Part shown: in pieces, positions 35,445 to 48,900 of the stretch
Numbering within the stretch: position 1 is the stretch's first letter
Layout: the number at the start of each line of letters is the position of its first letter
From: Pithys albifrons albifrons
Lineage: Eukaryota > Chordata > Aves > Passeriformes > Thamnophilidae
DNA: 64,000 nt
Reading direction: 5' to 3'
Assembly: GCF_047495875.1 (NCBI RefSeq)
Contig: NC_092460.1
Span: forward strand, 41,644,073 to 41,708,072
Made by a program: the position numbers and the translations under genes
The notes under the pieces: generated by a model
What the model was told of the DNA's origin: nothing
The model's database searches: none
Seen by the model: the letters and a program-made list of their open reading frames with translations, nothing else

Positions 35445-38400
35445 GTGAAACAGTCGATTCCTGTCAGAAAGACTGTATCAGGACACATTTTTCTTATGGC
35501 TTTAGAAAGATTCTCATATGCATCTGAGAATCCAGGCCTGGATCTTTCTTTCTCTGTGAAAAACAGCGTTGTTCCTTAAGGGAAGCTCATCTCTCAAAGT
35601 GCAACTTTTCGTTGCTAACAAGAGAAACAGCTGATTCTTGCAAGACAGAAGGCATAAGGACATATATTTCTTATGGCTTTGATAAGTGAATCATATGCAT
35701 TCGAGAATGCAGGTCTGGAGCTTTCTTTCTTGGTGAAAAACACAGTTGTTACGTACGGGAAGCTCCTCTCGCAAAGTGCACCTTTGCTCTTCCAACACGT
35801 GAAACTCTTGATTTCTGACAGACAGGAGACATCAGGGCACATATTTCTTTTGGTTTTGGAAAGTAAATCATATGCATCTAAAACTCCAGGGCTGGAGCTT
35901 GCTTTCACTGTGCAAAGCACTGTTGTTCCTTAGGGGAAGGTCAACGAGCAAAGTGCAACTTTGATTTGCTAAGTGAAACAGTCGATTCCTGTCAGACAGA
36001 AGGCATCAGGACACAGTATTCTTATGGCTCTTGTTAGTGAATCACATGCATTAGAGAATCCAGGACTGGAGCTCTCTTTCTGGATGCAAAGTACTGTTGT
36101 TCCTTAGGGGAAATTCAGCTCGCAAAGAGTAGCATTTTTCTGCTAACAAGTGAAACAGTCGATTCCTGACAGAAAGAATGTATCAGGACACATATTTCTT
36201 ATGGCTTTAGAAAGATTCTCATATGCATTTAGAATCCAGGACTGGATCTTTCTTTCTCGGTGAAAAACAGCGTTGTTCCTTAGGGGAAGCTCATCTCGCA
36301 AAGTGCAACTTTTCGTTGCTAACAAGAGAAACAGCTGATTCTTGCAAGATAGAAGGCATGAGGACACACATTTCTTATGGCTTTGATAAGTGAATAATAT
36401 GCATCTGAGAATCCAGGCCTGGATCTTTCTTTCTCCGTGAAAAACAACTTTGTTCCTTAAAGGAAGCTCAACTCGCAAAATGCGACTTTACGTTGCTAAC
36501 AAGAGAAACAGCTGATCCTTGCAAGACAGAAGGCATAAGGACACACATTTCTTATGGCTTTGATAAGTGAATCATATGCATCTGAGAATGCAGGTTTGGA
36601 GCTTCCTTTCTTGGTGAAAACACAGTTGTTACGTACGGGAAGCTCCTCTCGCAAAGTGCACCTTTGCTCTTCCAACACGTGAAACTCTTGATTTCTGACA
36701 GACAGGAGACATCAGGGCACATATTTCTTTTGGTTTTGGAAAGTAAATCATATGCATCTAAAACTCCAGGGCTGGAGCTTGCTTTCACTGTGCAAAGCAC
36801 TGTTGTTCCTTAGGGGAAGGTCAACGAGCAAAGTGCAACTTTGCTTTGCTAACAAGTGAAACAGTCGATTCCTGTCAGACAGGAGGCATCAGGACACAGT
36901 ATTCTTATGGCTCTGGCTAGTGAATCACATGCATCAGAGAATCCAGGACTGGAGCTCTCTTTCTGGATGCAAAGCACTGTTGTTCCTTAGGGGAAGCTCA
37001 ACGAGCAAAGTGCAACTTTGCTTTGCTAACAAGTGAAACAGTCGATTCCTGTCAGACAGGAGGCATCAGGACACAGTATTCTTATGGCTCTGGCTAGTGA
37101 ATCACATGCATCAGAGAATCCAGGACTGGAGCTCTCTTTCTGGATGCAAAGCACTGTTGTTCCTTAGGGGAAGCTCAACGAGCAAAGTGCAACTTTGCTT
37201 TGCTAACAAGTGAAACAGTCGATTCCTGTCAGATAGAAGGCATCAGGACACAGTATTCTTATGGCTCTTGTTAGTGAATCACATGCATTAGAGAATCCAG
37301 GCCTGGAGCTCTCTTTCTGGATGAAAAGCGCACTTGTTCCTTAGGGGAAGTTCAGCTGGCAAAGAGTAGCATTATTCTGCTAACAAGTGAAACAGTCGAT
37401 TCCTGCCAGAAAGACTGTATCAGGACACATATTTCTTATGGCTTTAGAAAGATTCTCATATGCATCTGAGAATCCAGGACTGGATCTTTCTTTCTCGGTG
37501 AAAAACAACTTTGTTCCTTAGGGGAAGCTCATCTCGCAAAGTGCAACTTTTCGTTGCTAACAAGAGAAACAGCTGATTCTTGCAAGACAGAAGGCATAAG
37601 GACATATATATCTTATGGCTTTGATAAGTGAATCGTATGCATTTGAGAATGCAGGTCTGGAGCTTTCTTTCTTGGTGAAAAACACAGTTGTTACGTACCG
37701 GAAGCTCTTATCGCAAAGTGCACCTTTGCTCTTCTAACACGTGAAACTCTTGATGTCTGACAGACAGGAGACATCAGGGCACATATTTCTTCTGGTTTTG
37801 GAAAGTAAATCATATGCATCTAAAACTCCAGGGCTGGAGCTTGCTTTCATGGTGCAAAGCACTGTTGTTTCTTTAGGGGAACCTCAACGAGCAAAGTGCA
37901 ACCCTTCTTTGCTAACAAGTGAAACAGTCGATTCCTATCGCACAGAAAACAACAGAACACAGTATTCTTATGGCTCTGGCTAGTGAATCAAATGCATCAG
38001 AGAATCCAGGACTGGAGCTCTCTTTCTGGATGCAAAGCGCAGTTGTTCCTTAGGGGAAGTTCAGCTCGCAAAGAGTAGCATTTATCTGCGAACAAGTGAA
38101 ACAGTCGATTCCTGCCAAAAAGAATGTTTCAGGCTTTATGGCTTAGAATCCAGGACTGGATCTTTCTATCTCTGTGAAAAACAACATTGTTCCTTAGGGG
38201 AAGCTCATCTCCCAAAGTGCAACTTTTCGTTGGTAACAATAGAAACTGTTGATTCTTGCAAGACAGAAGGCATAAGGACATATATTTCTTATGGCTTGGA
38301 TAAGTGAATCATATGCATTCGAGAATGCAGGTCTGGAGCTTTCTTTCTTGGTGAAAAACACAGTTGTTACGTAAGGGAAGCTCTTATCGCAAAGTGCACC

Positions 38401-39656
38401 TTTGCTCTTCTAACACGTGAAACTCTTGATTTCTGACAGACAGGAGACATCAGGGCACATATTTCTTATGGTTTTGGAAAGTAAATCATATGCATCTAAA
38501 ACTCCAGGGCTGGAGCTTGCTTTCATGGTACAAAGCACTGTTGTTTCTTTACGAGAAGCTCAACGAGCAAAGTGCAACTCTGCTTTGCTAACAAGTGAAA
38601 CAGTTGACTCCTGCCAGAAAGAATGTATCAGGACACATATTTCTTATGGCTTTAGAAAGATTCTCATATGCTTCTTAGAATCCAGGACTGGATCTTTCTT
38701 TCTCGGTGAAAAACAGCGTTGTTCCTTAGGGGAAGCTCATCTCGCAAAGTGCAACTTTTCGTTGCTAACAAGAGAAACAGCTGATTCTTGCAAGATAGAA
38801 GGCATGAGGACACACATTTCTTATGGCTTTGATAAGTGAATAATATGCATCTGAGAATCCAGGACTGGATCTTTCTTTCTCGGTGAAAAACAACTTTGTT
38901 CCTTAAAGGAAGCTCATCTCGCAAAGTGCAACTTTTCGTTGGTAACAATAGAAACAGTTGATTCTTGCAAGACAGAAGGCATAATGACATATATTTCTTA
39001 TGGCTTTGATAAGTGAATCATATGCCTTCGAGAATGCAGGTTTGGAGCTTCCTTTCTTGGTGAAAACACAGTTGTTACGTACGGGAAGCTCCTCTCGCAA
39101 AGTGCACCTTTGCTCTTCTAACACGTGAAACTCTTGATTTCTGACAGACAGGAGACATCAGGGCACATATTTCTTATGGTTTTGGAAAGTAAATCATATG
39201 CATCTAAAACTCCAGAGCTGGAGCTTGCTTTCATGGTGCAAAGCACTGTTGTTCCTTAGGGGAAGCTCAACGAGCAAAGTGCAACTTTGATTTGCTAACA
39301 AGTGAAAGAGTCGATTCCTGTCAGACAGAAGGCATCAGGACACAGTATTCTTATGGCTCTGGCTAGTGAATCACATGCATCAGAGAATCCAGGACTGGAG
39401 CTCTCTTTCTGGATGCAAAGCACTGTTGTTCCTTAGGGGAAGCTCAACGAGCAAAGTGCAACTTTGCTTTGCTAACAAGTGAAACAGTCGATTCCTGTCA
39501 GACAGAAGGCATCAGGACACAGTATTCTTATGGCTCTGGCTAGTGAATCACATGCATCAGAGAATCCAGGACTGGAGCTCTCTTTCTGGATGCAAAGCAC
39601 TGTTGTTCCTTAGGGGAAGCCCAACGAGCAAAGTGCAACTTTGCTTTGCTAACAAG
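35445..39656 (+). repeat. HOR block: E'-B-C-d, E-F-B-C-D3, E'-B-C-D, t-B-C, E-F-B-C-D2
   Basis: Unit starts are 35445, 36149, 37387, 38096 (t) and 38594. From about 36.3 kb on, the block repeats 31.2-34.6 kb at an offset of about 5,095 bp, including the t-B-C unit without D. Confidence 0.85.
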
Positions 39657-39800
39657 TGAAACAGTCGATTCCTGTCAGAAAGACTGTATCAGGACACATT
39701 TTTCTTATGGCTTTAGAAAGATTCTCATATGCATCTGAGAATCCAGGCCTGGATCTTTCTTTCTCTGTGAAAAACAGCGTTGTTCCTTAAGGGAAGCTCA
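36300..39800 (+). repeat. Duplicated block, copy 2 (offset ~5,095 bp)
   Basis: Partner of 31.2-34.7 kb. It differs at, for example, AGCTGGCAAAGAG (37353) against AGCTCGCAATGAG (32258), and ATAATGACAT against ATAATGCCAT near 38987 and 33892. Confidence 0.82.
38096..38239 (+). repeat. Truncated E monomer (t), copy 3, 144 bp
   Basis: It has the same deletion joint and lies 5,095 bp downstream of copy 2 in a matching context (C to the left, then t-B-C-E). Confidence 0.9.
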
Positions 39801-42800
39801 TCTCTCAAAGTGCAACTTTTCGTTGCGAACAAGAGAAACAGCTGATTCTTGCAAGACAGAAGGCATAAGGACATATATTTCTTATGGCTTTGATAAGTGA
39901 ATCATATGCATTCGAGAATGCAGGTCTGGAGCTTTCTTTCTTGGTGAAAAACACAGTTGTTACGTACGGGAAGCTCCTCTCGCAAAGTGCACCTTTGCTC
40001 TTCCAACACGTGAAACTCTTGATTTCTGACAGACAGGAGACATCAGGGCACATATTTCTTTTGGTTTTGGAAAGTAAATCATATGCATCTAAAACTCCAG
40101 GGCTGGAGCTTGCTTTCACTGTGCAAAGCACTGTTGTTCCTTAGGGGAAGGTCAACGAGCAAAGTGCAACTTTGATTTGCTAAGTGAAACAGTCGATTCC
40201 TGTCAGACAGAAGGCATCAGGACACAGTATTCTTATGGCTCTTGTTAGTGAATCACATGCATTAGAGAATCCAGGACTGGAGCTCTCTTTCTGGATGCAA
40301 AGTACTGTTGTTCCTTAGGGGAAATTCAGCTCGCAAAGAGTAGCATTTTTCTGCTAACAAGTGAAACAGTCGATTCCTGACAGAAAGAATGTATCAGGAC
40401 ACATATTTCTTATGGCTTTAGAAAGATTCTCATATGCATTTAGAATCCAGGACTGGATCTTTCTTTCTCGGTGAAAAACAGCGTTGTTCCTTAGGGGAAG
40501 CTCATCTCGCAAAGTGCAACTTTTCGTTGCTAACAAGAGAAACAGCTGATTCTTGCAAGATAGAAGGCATGAGGACACACATTTCTTATGGCTTTGATAA
40601 GTGAATAATATGCATCTGAGAATCCAGGCCTGGATCTTTCTTTCTCCGTGAAAAACAACTTTGTTCCTTAAAGGAAGCTCAACTCGCAAAATGCGACTTT
40701 ACGTTGCTAACAAGAGAAACAGCTGATCCTTGCAAGACAGAAGGCATAAGGACACACATTTCTTATGGCTTTGATAAGTGAATCATATGCATCTGAGAAT
40801 GCAGGTTTGGAGCTTCCTTTCTTGGTGAAAACACAGTTGTTACGTACGGGAAGCTCCTCTCGCAAAGTGCACCTTTGCTCTTCCAACACGTGAAACTCTT
40901 GATTTCTGACAGACAGGAGACATCAGGGCACATATTTCTTTTGGTTTTGGAAAGTAAATCATATGCATCTAAAACTCCAGGGCTGGAGCTTGCTTTCACT
41001 GTGCAAAGCACTGTTGTTCCTTAGGGGTAGGTCAACGAGCAAAGTGCAACTTTGCTTTGCTAACAAGTGAAACAGTCGATTCCTGTCAGACAGGAGGCAT
41101 CAGGACACAGTATTCTTATGGCTCTGGCTAGTGAATCACATGCATCAGAGAATCCAGGACTGGAGCTCTCTTTCTGGATGCAAAGCACTGTTGTTCCTTA
41201 GGGGAAGCTCAACGAGCAAAGTGCAACTTTGCTTTGCTAACAAGTGAAACAGTCGATTCCTGTCAGACAGGAGGCATCAGGACACAGTATTCTTATGGCT
41301 CTGGCTAGTGAATCACATGAATCAGAGAATCCAGGACTGGAGCTCTCTTTCTGGATGCAAAGCACTGTTGTTCCTTAGGGGAAGCTCAACGAGCAAAGTG
41401 CAACTTTGCTTTGCTAACAAGTGAAACAGTCGATTCCTGTCAGATAGAAGGCATCAGGACACAGTATTCTTATGGCTCTTGTTAGTGAATCACATGCATT
41501 AGAGAATCCAGGCCTGGAGCTCTCTTTCTGGATGAAAAGCGCACTTGTTCCTTAGGGGAAGTTCAGCTCGCAAAGAGTAGCATTATTCTGCTAACAAGTG
41601 AAACAGTCGATTCCTGACAGAAAAATGTATCAGGACACATATTTCTTATGGCTTTAGAAAGATTCTCATATGCATTTAGAATCCAGGACTGGATCTTTCT
41701 TTCTCGGTGAAAAACAGCGTTGTTCCTTAGGGGAAGCTCATCTCGCAAAGTGCAACTTTTCCTTGCTAACAAGAGAAACAGCTGATTCTTGCAAGATAGA
41801 AGGCATGAGTACACATTTCTTATGGCTTTGATAAGTGAATAATATGCATCTGAGAATCCAGGACTGGATCTTTCTTTCTCGGTGAAAAACAACTTTGTTC
41901 CTTAGGGGAAGCTCATCTCGCAAAGTGCAACTTTTCCTTGCTAACAAGAGAAACAGCTGATTCTTGCAAGACAGAAGGCATAAGGACATATATATCTTAT
42001 GGCTTTGATAAGTGAATCGTATGCATTTGAGATTGCAGGTCTGGAGCTTTCTTTCTTGGTGAAAAACACAGTTGTTACGTACCGGAAGCTCTTATCGCAA
42101 AGTGCACCTTTGCTCTTCTAACACGTTAAACTCTTGATGTCTGACAGACAGGAGACATCAGGGCACATATTTCTTCTGGTTTTGGAAAGTAAATCATATG
42201 CATCTAAAACTCCAGGGCTGGAGCTTGCTTTCATGGTGCAAAGCACTGTTGTTTCTTTAGGGGAAGCTCAACGAGCAAAGTGCAACCCTTCTTTGCTAAC
42301 AAGTGAAACAGTCGATTCCTATCGCACAGAAGACAACAGAACACAGTATTCTTATGGCTCTGGCTAGTGAATCAAATGCATCAGAGAATCCAGGACTGGA
42401 GCCCTCTTTCTGGATGCAAAGCGCAGTTGTTCCTTAGGGGAAGTTCAGCTCGCAAAGAGTAGCATTTATCTGCGAACAAGTGAAACAGTCGATTCCTGCC
42501 AAAAAGAATGTTTCAGGCTTTATGGCTTAGAATCCAGGACTGGATCTTTCTATCTCTGTGAAAAACAACATTGTTCCTTAGGGGAAGCTCATCTCGCAAA
42601 GTGCAACTTTTCGTTGGTAACAATAGAAACTGTTGATTCTTGCAAGACAGAAGGCATAATGACATATATTTCTTATGGCTTTGATAAGTGAATCATATGC
42701 CTTCGAGAATGCAGGTTTGGAGCTTCCTTTCTTGGTGAAAACACAGTTGTTACGTACGGGAAGCTCCTCTCGCAAAGTGCACCTTTGCTCTTCTAACACG

Positions 42801-45800
42801 TGAAACTCTTGATTTCTGACAGACAGGAGACATCAGGGCACATATTTCTTATGGTTTTGGAAAGTAAATCATATGCATCTAAAACTCCAGAGCTGGAGCT
42901 TGCTTTCATGGTGCAAAGCACTGTTGTTCCTTAGGGGAAGCTCAACGAGCAAAGTGCAACTTTGATTTGCTAACAAGTGAAAGAGTCGATTCCTGTCAGA
43001 CAGAAGGCATCAGGACACAGTATTCTTATGGCTCTTGTTAGTGAATCACATGCATTAGAGAATCCAGGACTGGAGCTCTCTTTCTGGATGCAAAGCACTG
43101 TTGTTCCTTAGGGGAAGCTCAACGAGCAAAGTGGAACTTTGATTTGCTAACAAGTGAAACAGTCGATTCCTGTCAGACAGAAGGCATCAGGACACAGTAT
43201 TCTTATGGCTCTGGCTAGTGAATCACATGCATCAGAGAATCCAGGACTGGAGCTCTCTTTCTGGATGCAAAGCACTGTTGTTCCTTAGGAGAAGCCCAAC
43301 GAGCAAAGTGCAACTTTGCTTTGCTAACAAGTGAAACAGTCGATTCCGGTCAGACAGAAGGCATCAGGACACAGTATTCTTATGGCTCTGGCTAGTGAAT
43401 CACATGCATCAGAGAATCCAGGACTGGAGCTCTCTTTCTGGATGCAAAGCACTGTTGTTCCTTAGGGGAAGCTCAACGAGCAAAGTGCAACTTTGCTTTG
43501 CTAACAAGTGAAACAGTCAATTCCTGTCAGACAGAAGGCATCAGGACACAGTATTCTTATGGCTCTTGTTAGTGAATCACATGCATTAGAGAATCCAGGA
43601 CTGGAGCTCTCTTTCTGGATGAAAAGCGCACTTGTTCCTTAGGGGAAGTTCAGCTCGCAAAGAGTAGCATTATTCTGCTAACAAGTGAAACAGTCGATTC
43701 CTGCCAGAACGACTGTATCAGGACACATATTTCTTACGGCTTTAGAAAGATTCTCATATGCATCTGAGAATCCAGGACTGGATCTTTCTTTCTCTGTGAA
43801 AATCAGCGTTGTTCCTTAAAGGAAGCTCATCTCTCAAAGTGCAACTTTTCGTTGCTAACAAGAGAAACAGCTGATTCTTGCAAGACAGAAGGCATAAGGA
43901 CATATATTCCTTATGGCTTTGATAAGTGAATCATATGCTTTCGAGAATGCAGGTCTGGAGCTTTCTTTCTTGGTGAAAAACACAGTTGTTACGTACGGGA
44001 AGCTCCTCTCGCAAAGTGCACCTTTGCTCTTCCAACACGTGAAACTCTTGATTTCTGACAGACAGGAGACATCAGGGCACATATTTCTTCTGGTTTTGGA
44101 AAGTAAATCATATGCATCTAAAACTCCAGGGCTGGAGCTTGCTTTCATGGTGCAAAGCACTGTTGTTCCTTAGGGGAAGCTCAACGAGCAAAGTGCAACT
44201 TTGCTTTGCTAACAAGTGAAACAGTCGATTCCTGTCAGACAGAAGGCATCAGGACACAGTATTCTTATGGCTCTGGCTAGTGAATCACATGCATCAGAGA
44301 ATCCAGGACTGGAGCTCTCTTTCTGGATGCAAAGCACTGTTGTTCCTTAGGGGAAGCTCAACGAGCAAAGTGCAACTTTGCTTTGCTAACAAGTGAAACA
44401 GTCGATTCCTGTCAGACAGAAGGCATCAGGACACAGTATTCTTATGGCTCTTGTTAGTGAATCACATGCATTAGAGAATCCAGGACTGGAGCTCTCTTTC
44501 TGGATGCAAAGCACTGTTGTTCCTTAGGGGAAGCCCAACGAGCAAAGTGCAACTTTGATTTGCTAACAAGTGAAACAGTCGATTCCTGACAGAAAGAATG
44601 TATCAGGACACATATTTCTTATGGCTTTAGAAAGATTCTCATATGCATTTAGAATCCAGGACTGGATCTTTCTTTCTCGGTGAAAAACAGCGTTGTTCCT
44701 TAGGGGAAGCTCATCTCGCAAAGTGCAACTTTTCCTTGCTAACAAGAGAAACAGCTGATTCTTGCAAGATAGAAGGCATGAGGACACACATTTCTTATGG
44801 CTTTGATAAGTGAATAATATGCATCTGAGAATCCAGGACTGGATCTTTCTTTCTCGGTGAAAAACAACTTTGTTCCTTAGGGGAAGCTCATCTCGCAAAG
44901 TGCAACTTTTCGTTGGTAACAATAGAAACAGTTGATTCTTGCAAGACAGAAGGCATAATGACATATATTTCTTATGGCTTTGATAAGTGAATCATATGCC
45001 TTCGAGAATGCAGGTTTGGAGCTTCCTTTCTTGGTGAAAACACAGTTGTTACGTACGGGAAGCTCCTCTCGCAAAGTGCACCTTTGCTCTTCTAACACGT
45101 GAAACTCTTGATTTCTGACAGACAGGAGACATCAGGGCACATATTTCTTATGGTTTTGGAAAGTAAATCATATGCATCTAAAACTCCAGAGCTGGAGCTT
45201 GCTTTCATGGTGCAAAGAACTGTTGTTCCTTAGGGGAAGCTCAACGAGCAAAGTGCAACTTTGATTTGCTAACAAGTGAAAGAGTCGATTCCTGTCAGAC
45301 AGAAGGCATCAGGACACAGTATTCTTATGGCTCTGGCTAGTGAATCACATGCATCAGAGAATCCAGGACTGGAGCTCTCTTTCTGGATGCAAAGCAGTGT
45401 TGTTCCTTAGGGGAAGCCCAACGAGCAAAGTGCAACTTTGCTTTGCTAACAAGTGAAACAGTCGATTCCTGTCAGACAGGAGGCATCAGGACACAGTATT
45501 CTTATGGCTCTGGCTAGTGAATCACATGCATCAGAGAATCCAGGACTGGAGCTCTCTTTCTGGATGCAAAGCACTGTTGTTCCTTAGGGGAAGCCCAACG
45601 AGCAAAGTGCAACTTTGCTTTGCTAACAAGTGAAACAGTCGATTCCTGTCAGACAGAAGGCATCAGGACACAGTATTCTTATGGCTCTGGCTAGTGAATC
45701 ACATGCATCAGAGAATCCAGGACTGGAGCTCTCTTTCTGGATGCAAAGCAGTGTTGTTCCTTAGGGGAAGCTCAACGAGCAAAGTGCCACTTTGCTTTGC

Positions 45801-45984
45801 TAACAAGTGAAACAGTCGATTCCTGTCAGACAGAAGGCATCAGGACACAGTATTCTTATGGCTCTTGTTAGTGAATCACATGCATTAGAGAATCCAGGAC
45901 TGGAGCTCTCTTTCTGGATGCAAAGCGCAGTTGTTCCTTAGGGGAAGTTCAGCTCGCAAAGAGTAGCATTATTCTGCTAACAAG
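39657..45984 (+). repeat. HOR block: E'-B-C-d, E-F-B-C-D3, E-F-B-C-D, t-B-C-D4, E'-B-C-D2, E-F-B-C-D4
   Basis: Unit starts are 39657, 40361, 41598, 42480 (t), 43686 and 44571, 36 monomers. The same string of units with the same rare variants recurs at 51248-57577. Confidence 0.86.
42480..42623 (+). repeat. Truncated E monomer (t), copy 4, 144 bp
   Basis: It has the same GTTTCAGGCTTTATGGC joint. It is followed by B, C and four D monomers, the first of which opens GTGAAAGAGTCG. Confidence 0.9.
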
Positions 45985-48900
45985 TGAAACAGTCGATTCC
46001 TGCCAGAAAGACTGTATCAGGACACATATTTCTTATGGCTTTAGAAAGATTCTCATATGCATCTGAGAATCCAGGCCTGGATCTTTCTTTCTCTGTGAAA
46101 AACAGCGTTGTTCCTTAAGGGAAGCTCATCTCTCAAAGTGCAACTTTTCGTTGCTAACAAGAGAAACAGCTGATTCTTGCAAGACAGAAGGCATAAGGAC
46201 ATATATTTCTTATGGCTTTGATAAGTGAATCATATGCATTCGAGAATGCAGGTTTGGAGCTTTCTTTCTTGGTGAAAAACACAGTTGTTACGTACGGGAA
46301 GCTCCTCTCGCAAAGTGCACCTTTGCTCTTCCAACACGTGAAACTCTTGATTTCTGACAGACAGGAGACATCAGGGCACATATTTCTTTTGGTTTTGGAA
46401 AGTAAATCATATGCATCTAAAACTCCAGGGCTGGAGCTTGCTTTCACTGTGCAAAGCACTGTTGTTCCTTAGGGGAAGGTCAACGAGCAAAGTGCAACTT
46501 TGATTTGCTAAGTGAAACAGTCGATTCCTGTCAGACAGAAGGCATCAGGACACAGTATTCCAATGGCTCTTGTTAGTGAATCACATGCATTAGAGAATCC
46601 AGGACTGGAGCTCTCTTTCTGGATGCAAAGTACTGTTGTTCCTTAGGGGAAGTTCAGCTCGCAAAGAGTAGCATTTTTCTGCTAACAAGTGAAACAGTCG
46701 ATTCCTGACAGAAAGAATGTATCAGGACACATATTTCTTATGGCTTTAGAAAGATTCTCATATGCATTTAGAATCCAGGACTGGATCTTTCTTTCTCGGT
46801 GAAAAACAGCGTTGTTCCTTAGGGGAAGCTCATCTCGCAAAGTGCAACTTTTCGTTGCTAACAAGAGAAACAGCTGATTCTTGCAAGATAGAAGGCATGA
46901 GGACACACATTTCTTATGGCTTTGATAAGTGAATAATATGCATCTGAGAATCCAGGCCTGGATCTTTCTTTCTCCGTGAAAAACAACTTTGTTCCTTAAA
47001 GGAAGCTCAACTCGCAAAATGCGACTTTACGTTGCTAACAAGAGAAACAGCTGATCCTTGCAAGACAGAAGGCATAAGGACACACATTTCTTATGGCTTT
47101 GATAAGTGAATCATATGCATCTGAGAATGCAGGTTTGGAGCTTCCTTTCTTGGTGAAAACACAGTTGTTACGTACGGGAAGCTCCTCTCGCAAAGTGCAC
47201 CTTTGCTCTTCCAACACGTGAAACTCTTGATTTCTGACAGACAGGAGACATCAGGGCACATATTTCTTTTGGTTTTGGAAAGTAAATCATATGCATCTAA
47301 AACTCCAGGGCTGGAGCTTGCTTTCACTGTGCAAAGCACTGTTGTTCCTTAGGGGAAGCTCAACGAGCAAAGTGCAACTTTGATTTGCTAAGTGAAACAG
47401 TCGATTCCTGTCAGACAGAAGGCATCAGGACACAGTATTCTTATGGCTCTTGTTAGTGAATCACATGCATTAGAGAATCCAGGACTGGAGCTCTGTTTCT
47501 GGATGCAAAGTACTGTTGTTCCTTAGGGGAAATTCAGCTCGCAAAGAGTAGCATTTTTCTGCTAACAAGTGAAACAGTCGATTCCTGACAGAAAGAATGT
47601 ATCAGGACACATATTTCTTATGGCTTTAGAAAGATTCTCATATGCATTTAGAATCCAGGACTGGATCTTTCTTTCTCGGTGAAAAACAGCGTTGTTCCTT
47701 AGGGGAAGCTCATCTCGCAAAGTGCAACTTTTCCTTGCTAACAAGAGAAACAGCTGATTCTTGCAAGATAGAAGGCATGAGGACACACATTTCTTATGGC
47801 TTTGATAAGTGAATAATATGCATCTGAGAATCCAGGCCTGGATCTTTCTTTCTCCGTGAAAAACAACTTTGTTCCTTAAAGGAAGCTCAACTCGCAAAAT
47901 GCGACTTTACGTTGCTAACAAGAGAAACAGCTGATCCTTGCAAGACAGAAGGCATAAGGACACACATTTCTTATGGCTTTGATAAGTGAATCATATGCAT
48001 CTGAGAATGCAGGTTTGGAGCTTCCTTTCTTGGTGAAAACACAGTTGTTACGTACGGGAAGCTCTTATCGCAAAGTGCACCTTTGCTCTTCTAACACGTG
48101 AAACTCTTGATTTCTGACGGACAGGAGACATCAGGGCATATATTTGTTATGGTTTTGGAAAGTAAATCATATGCATCTAAAACCCAAGGGCTGGAGCTTG
48201 CTTTCACTGTGCAAAGCACTGTTGTTCCTTAGGGGAAGCTCAACGAGCAAAGTGCAACTTTGCTTTGCTAACAAGTGAAACAGTCGATTCCTATCGGACA
48301 TAAGTCATCAGAACACAGTATTCTTATGGCTCTTGTTAGTGAATCACATGCATTAGAGAATCCAGGACTGGAGCTCTCTTTCTGGATGCAAAGCACTGTT
48401 GTTCCTTAGGGGAAATTCAGCTCGCAAAGAGTAGCATTTTTCTGCTAACAAGTGAAACAGTCGATTCCTGACAGAAAGAATGTATCAGGACACATATTTC
48501 TTATGGCTTTAGAAAGATTCTCATATGCATTTAGAATCCAGGACTGGATCTTTCTTTCTCGGTGAAAAACAGCGTTGTTCCTTAGAGGGAAGCTCATCTC
48601 GCAAAGTGCAACTTTTCGTTGCTAACAAGAGAAACAGCTGATTCTTGCAAGATAGAAGGCATGAGGACACACATTTCTTATGGCTTTGATAAGTGAATAA
48701 TATGCATCTGAGAATCCAGGCCTGGATCTTTCTTTCTCCGTGAAAAACAACTTTGTTCCTTAAAGGAAGCTCAACTCGCAAAATGCGACTTTACGTTGCT
48801 AACAAGAGAAACAGCTGATCCTTGCAAGACAGAAGGCATAAGGACACACATTTCTTATGGCTTTGATAAGTGAATCATATGCATCTGAGAATGCAGGTTT

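Larger units (their letters stand above)
38990..47150 (+). repeat. Large duplicated block, copy 1 (offset 11,592 bp)
   Basis: Corresponding landmarks lie 11,592 bp apart in 38.99-47.15 kb and 50.58-58.74 kb, including rare variants such as GATTCCGGTCAGACAG (43343 and 54935) and CAGTATTCCAATGGC (about 46552 and 58145). Differences seen include 41027 (GGGGTAGG against GGGGAAGG), 42126 (CACGTTAAAC against CACGTGAAAC), 43802 and a short patch near 45395-45450. Confidence 0.85.
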
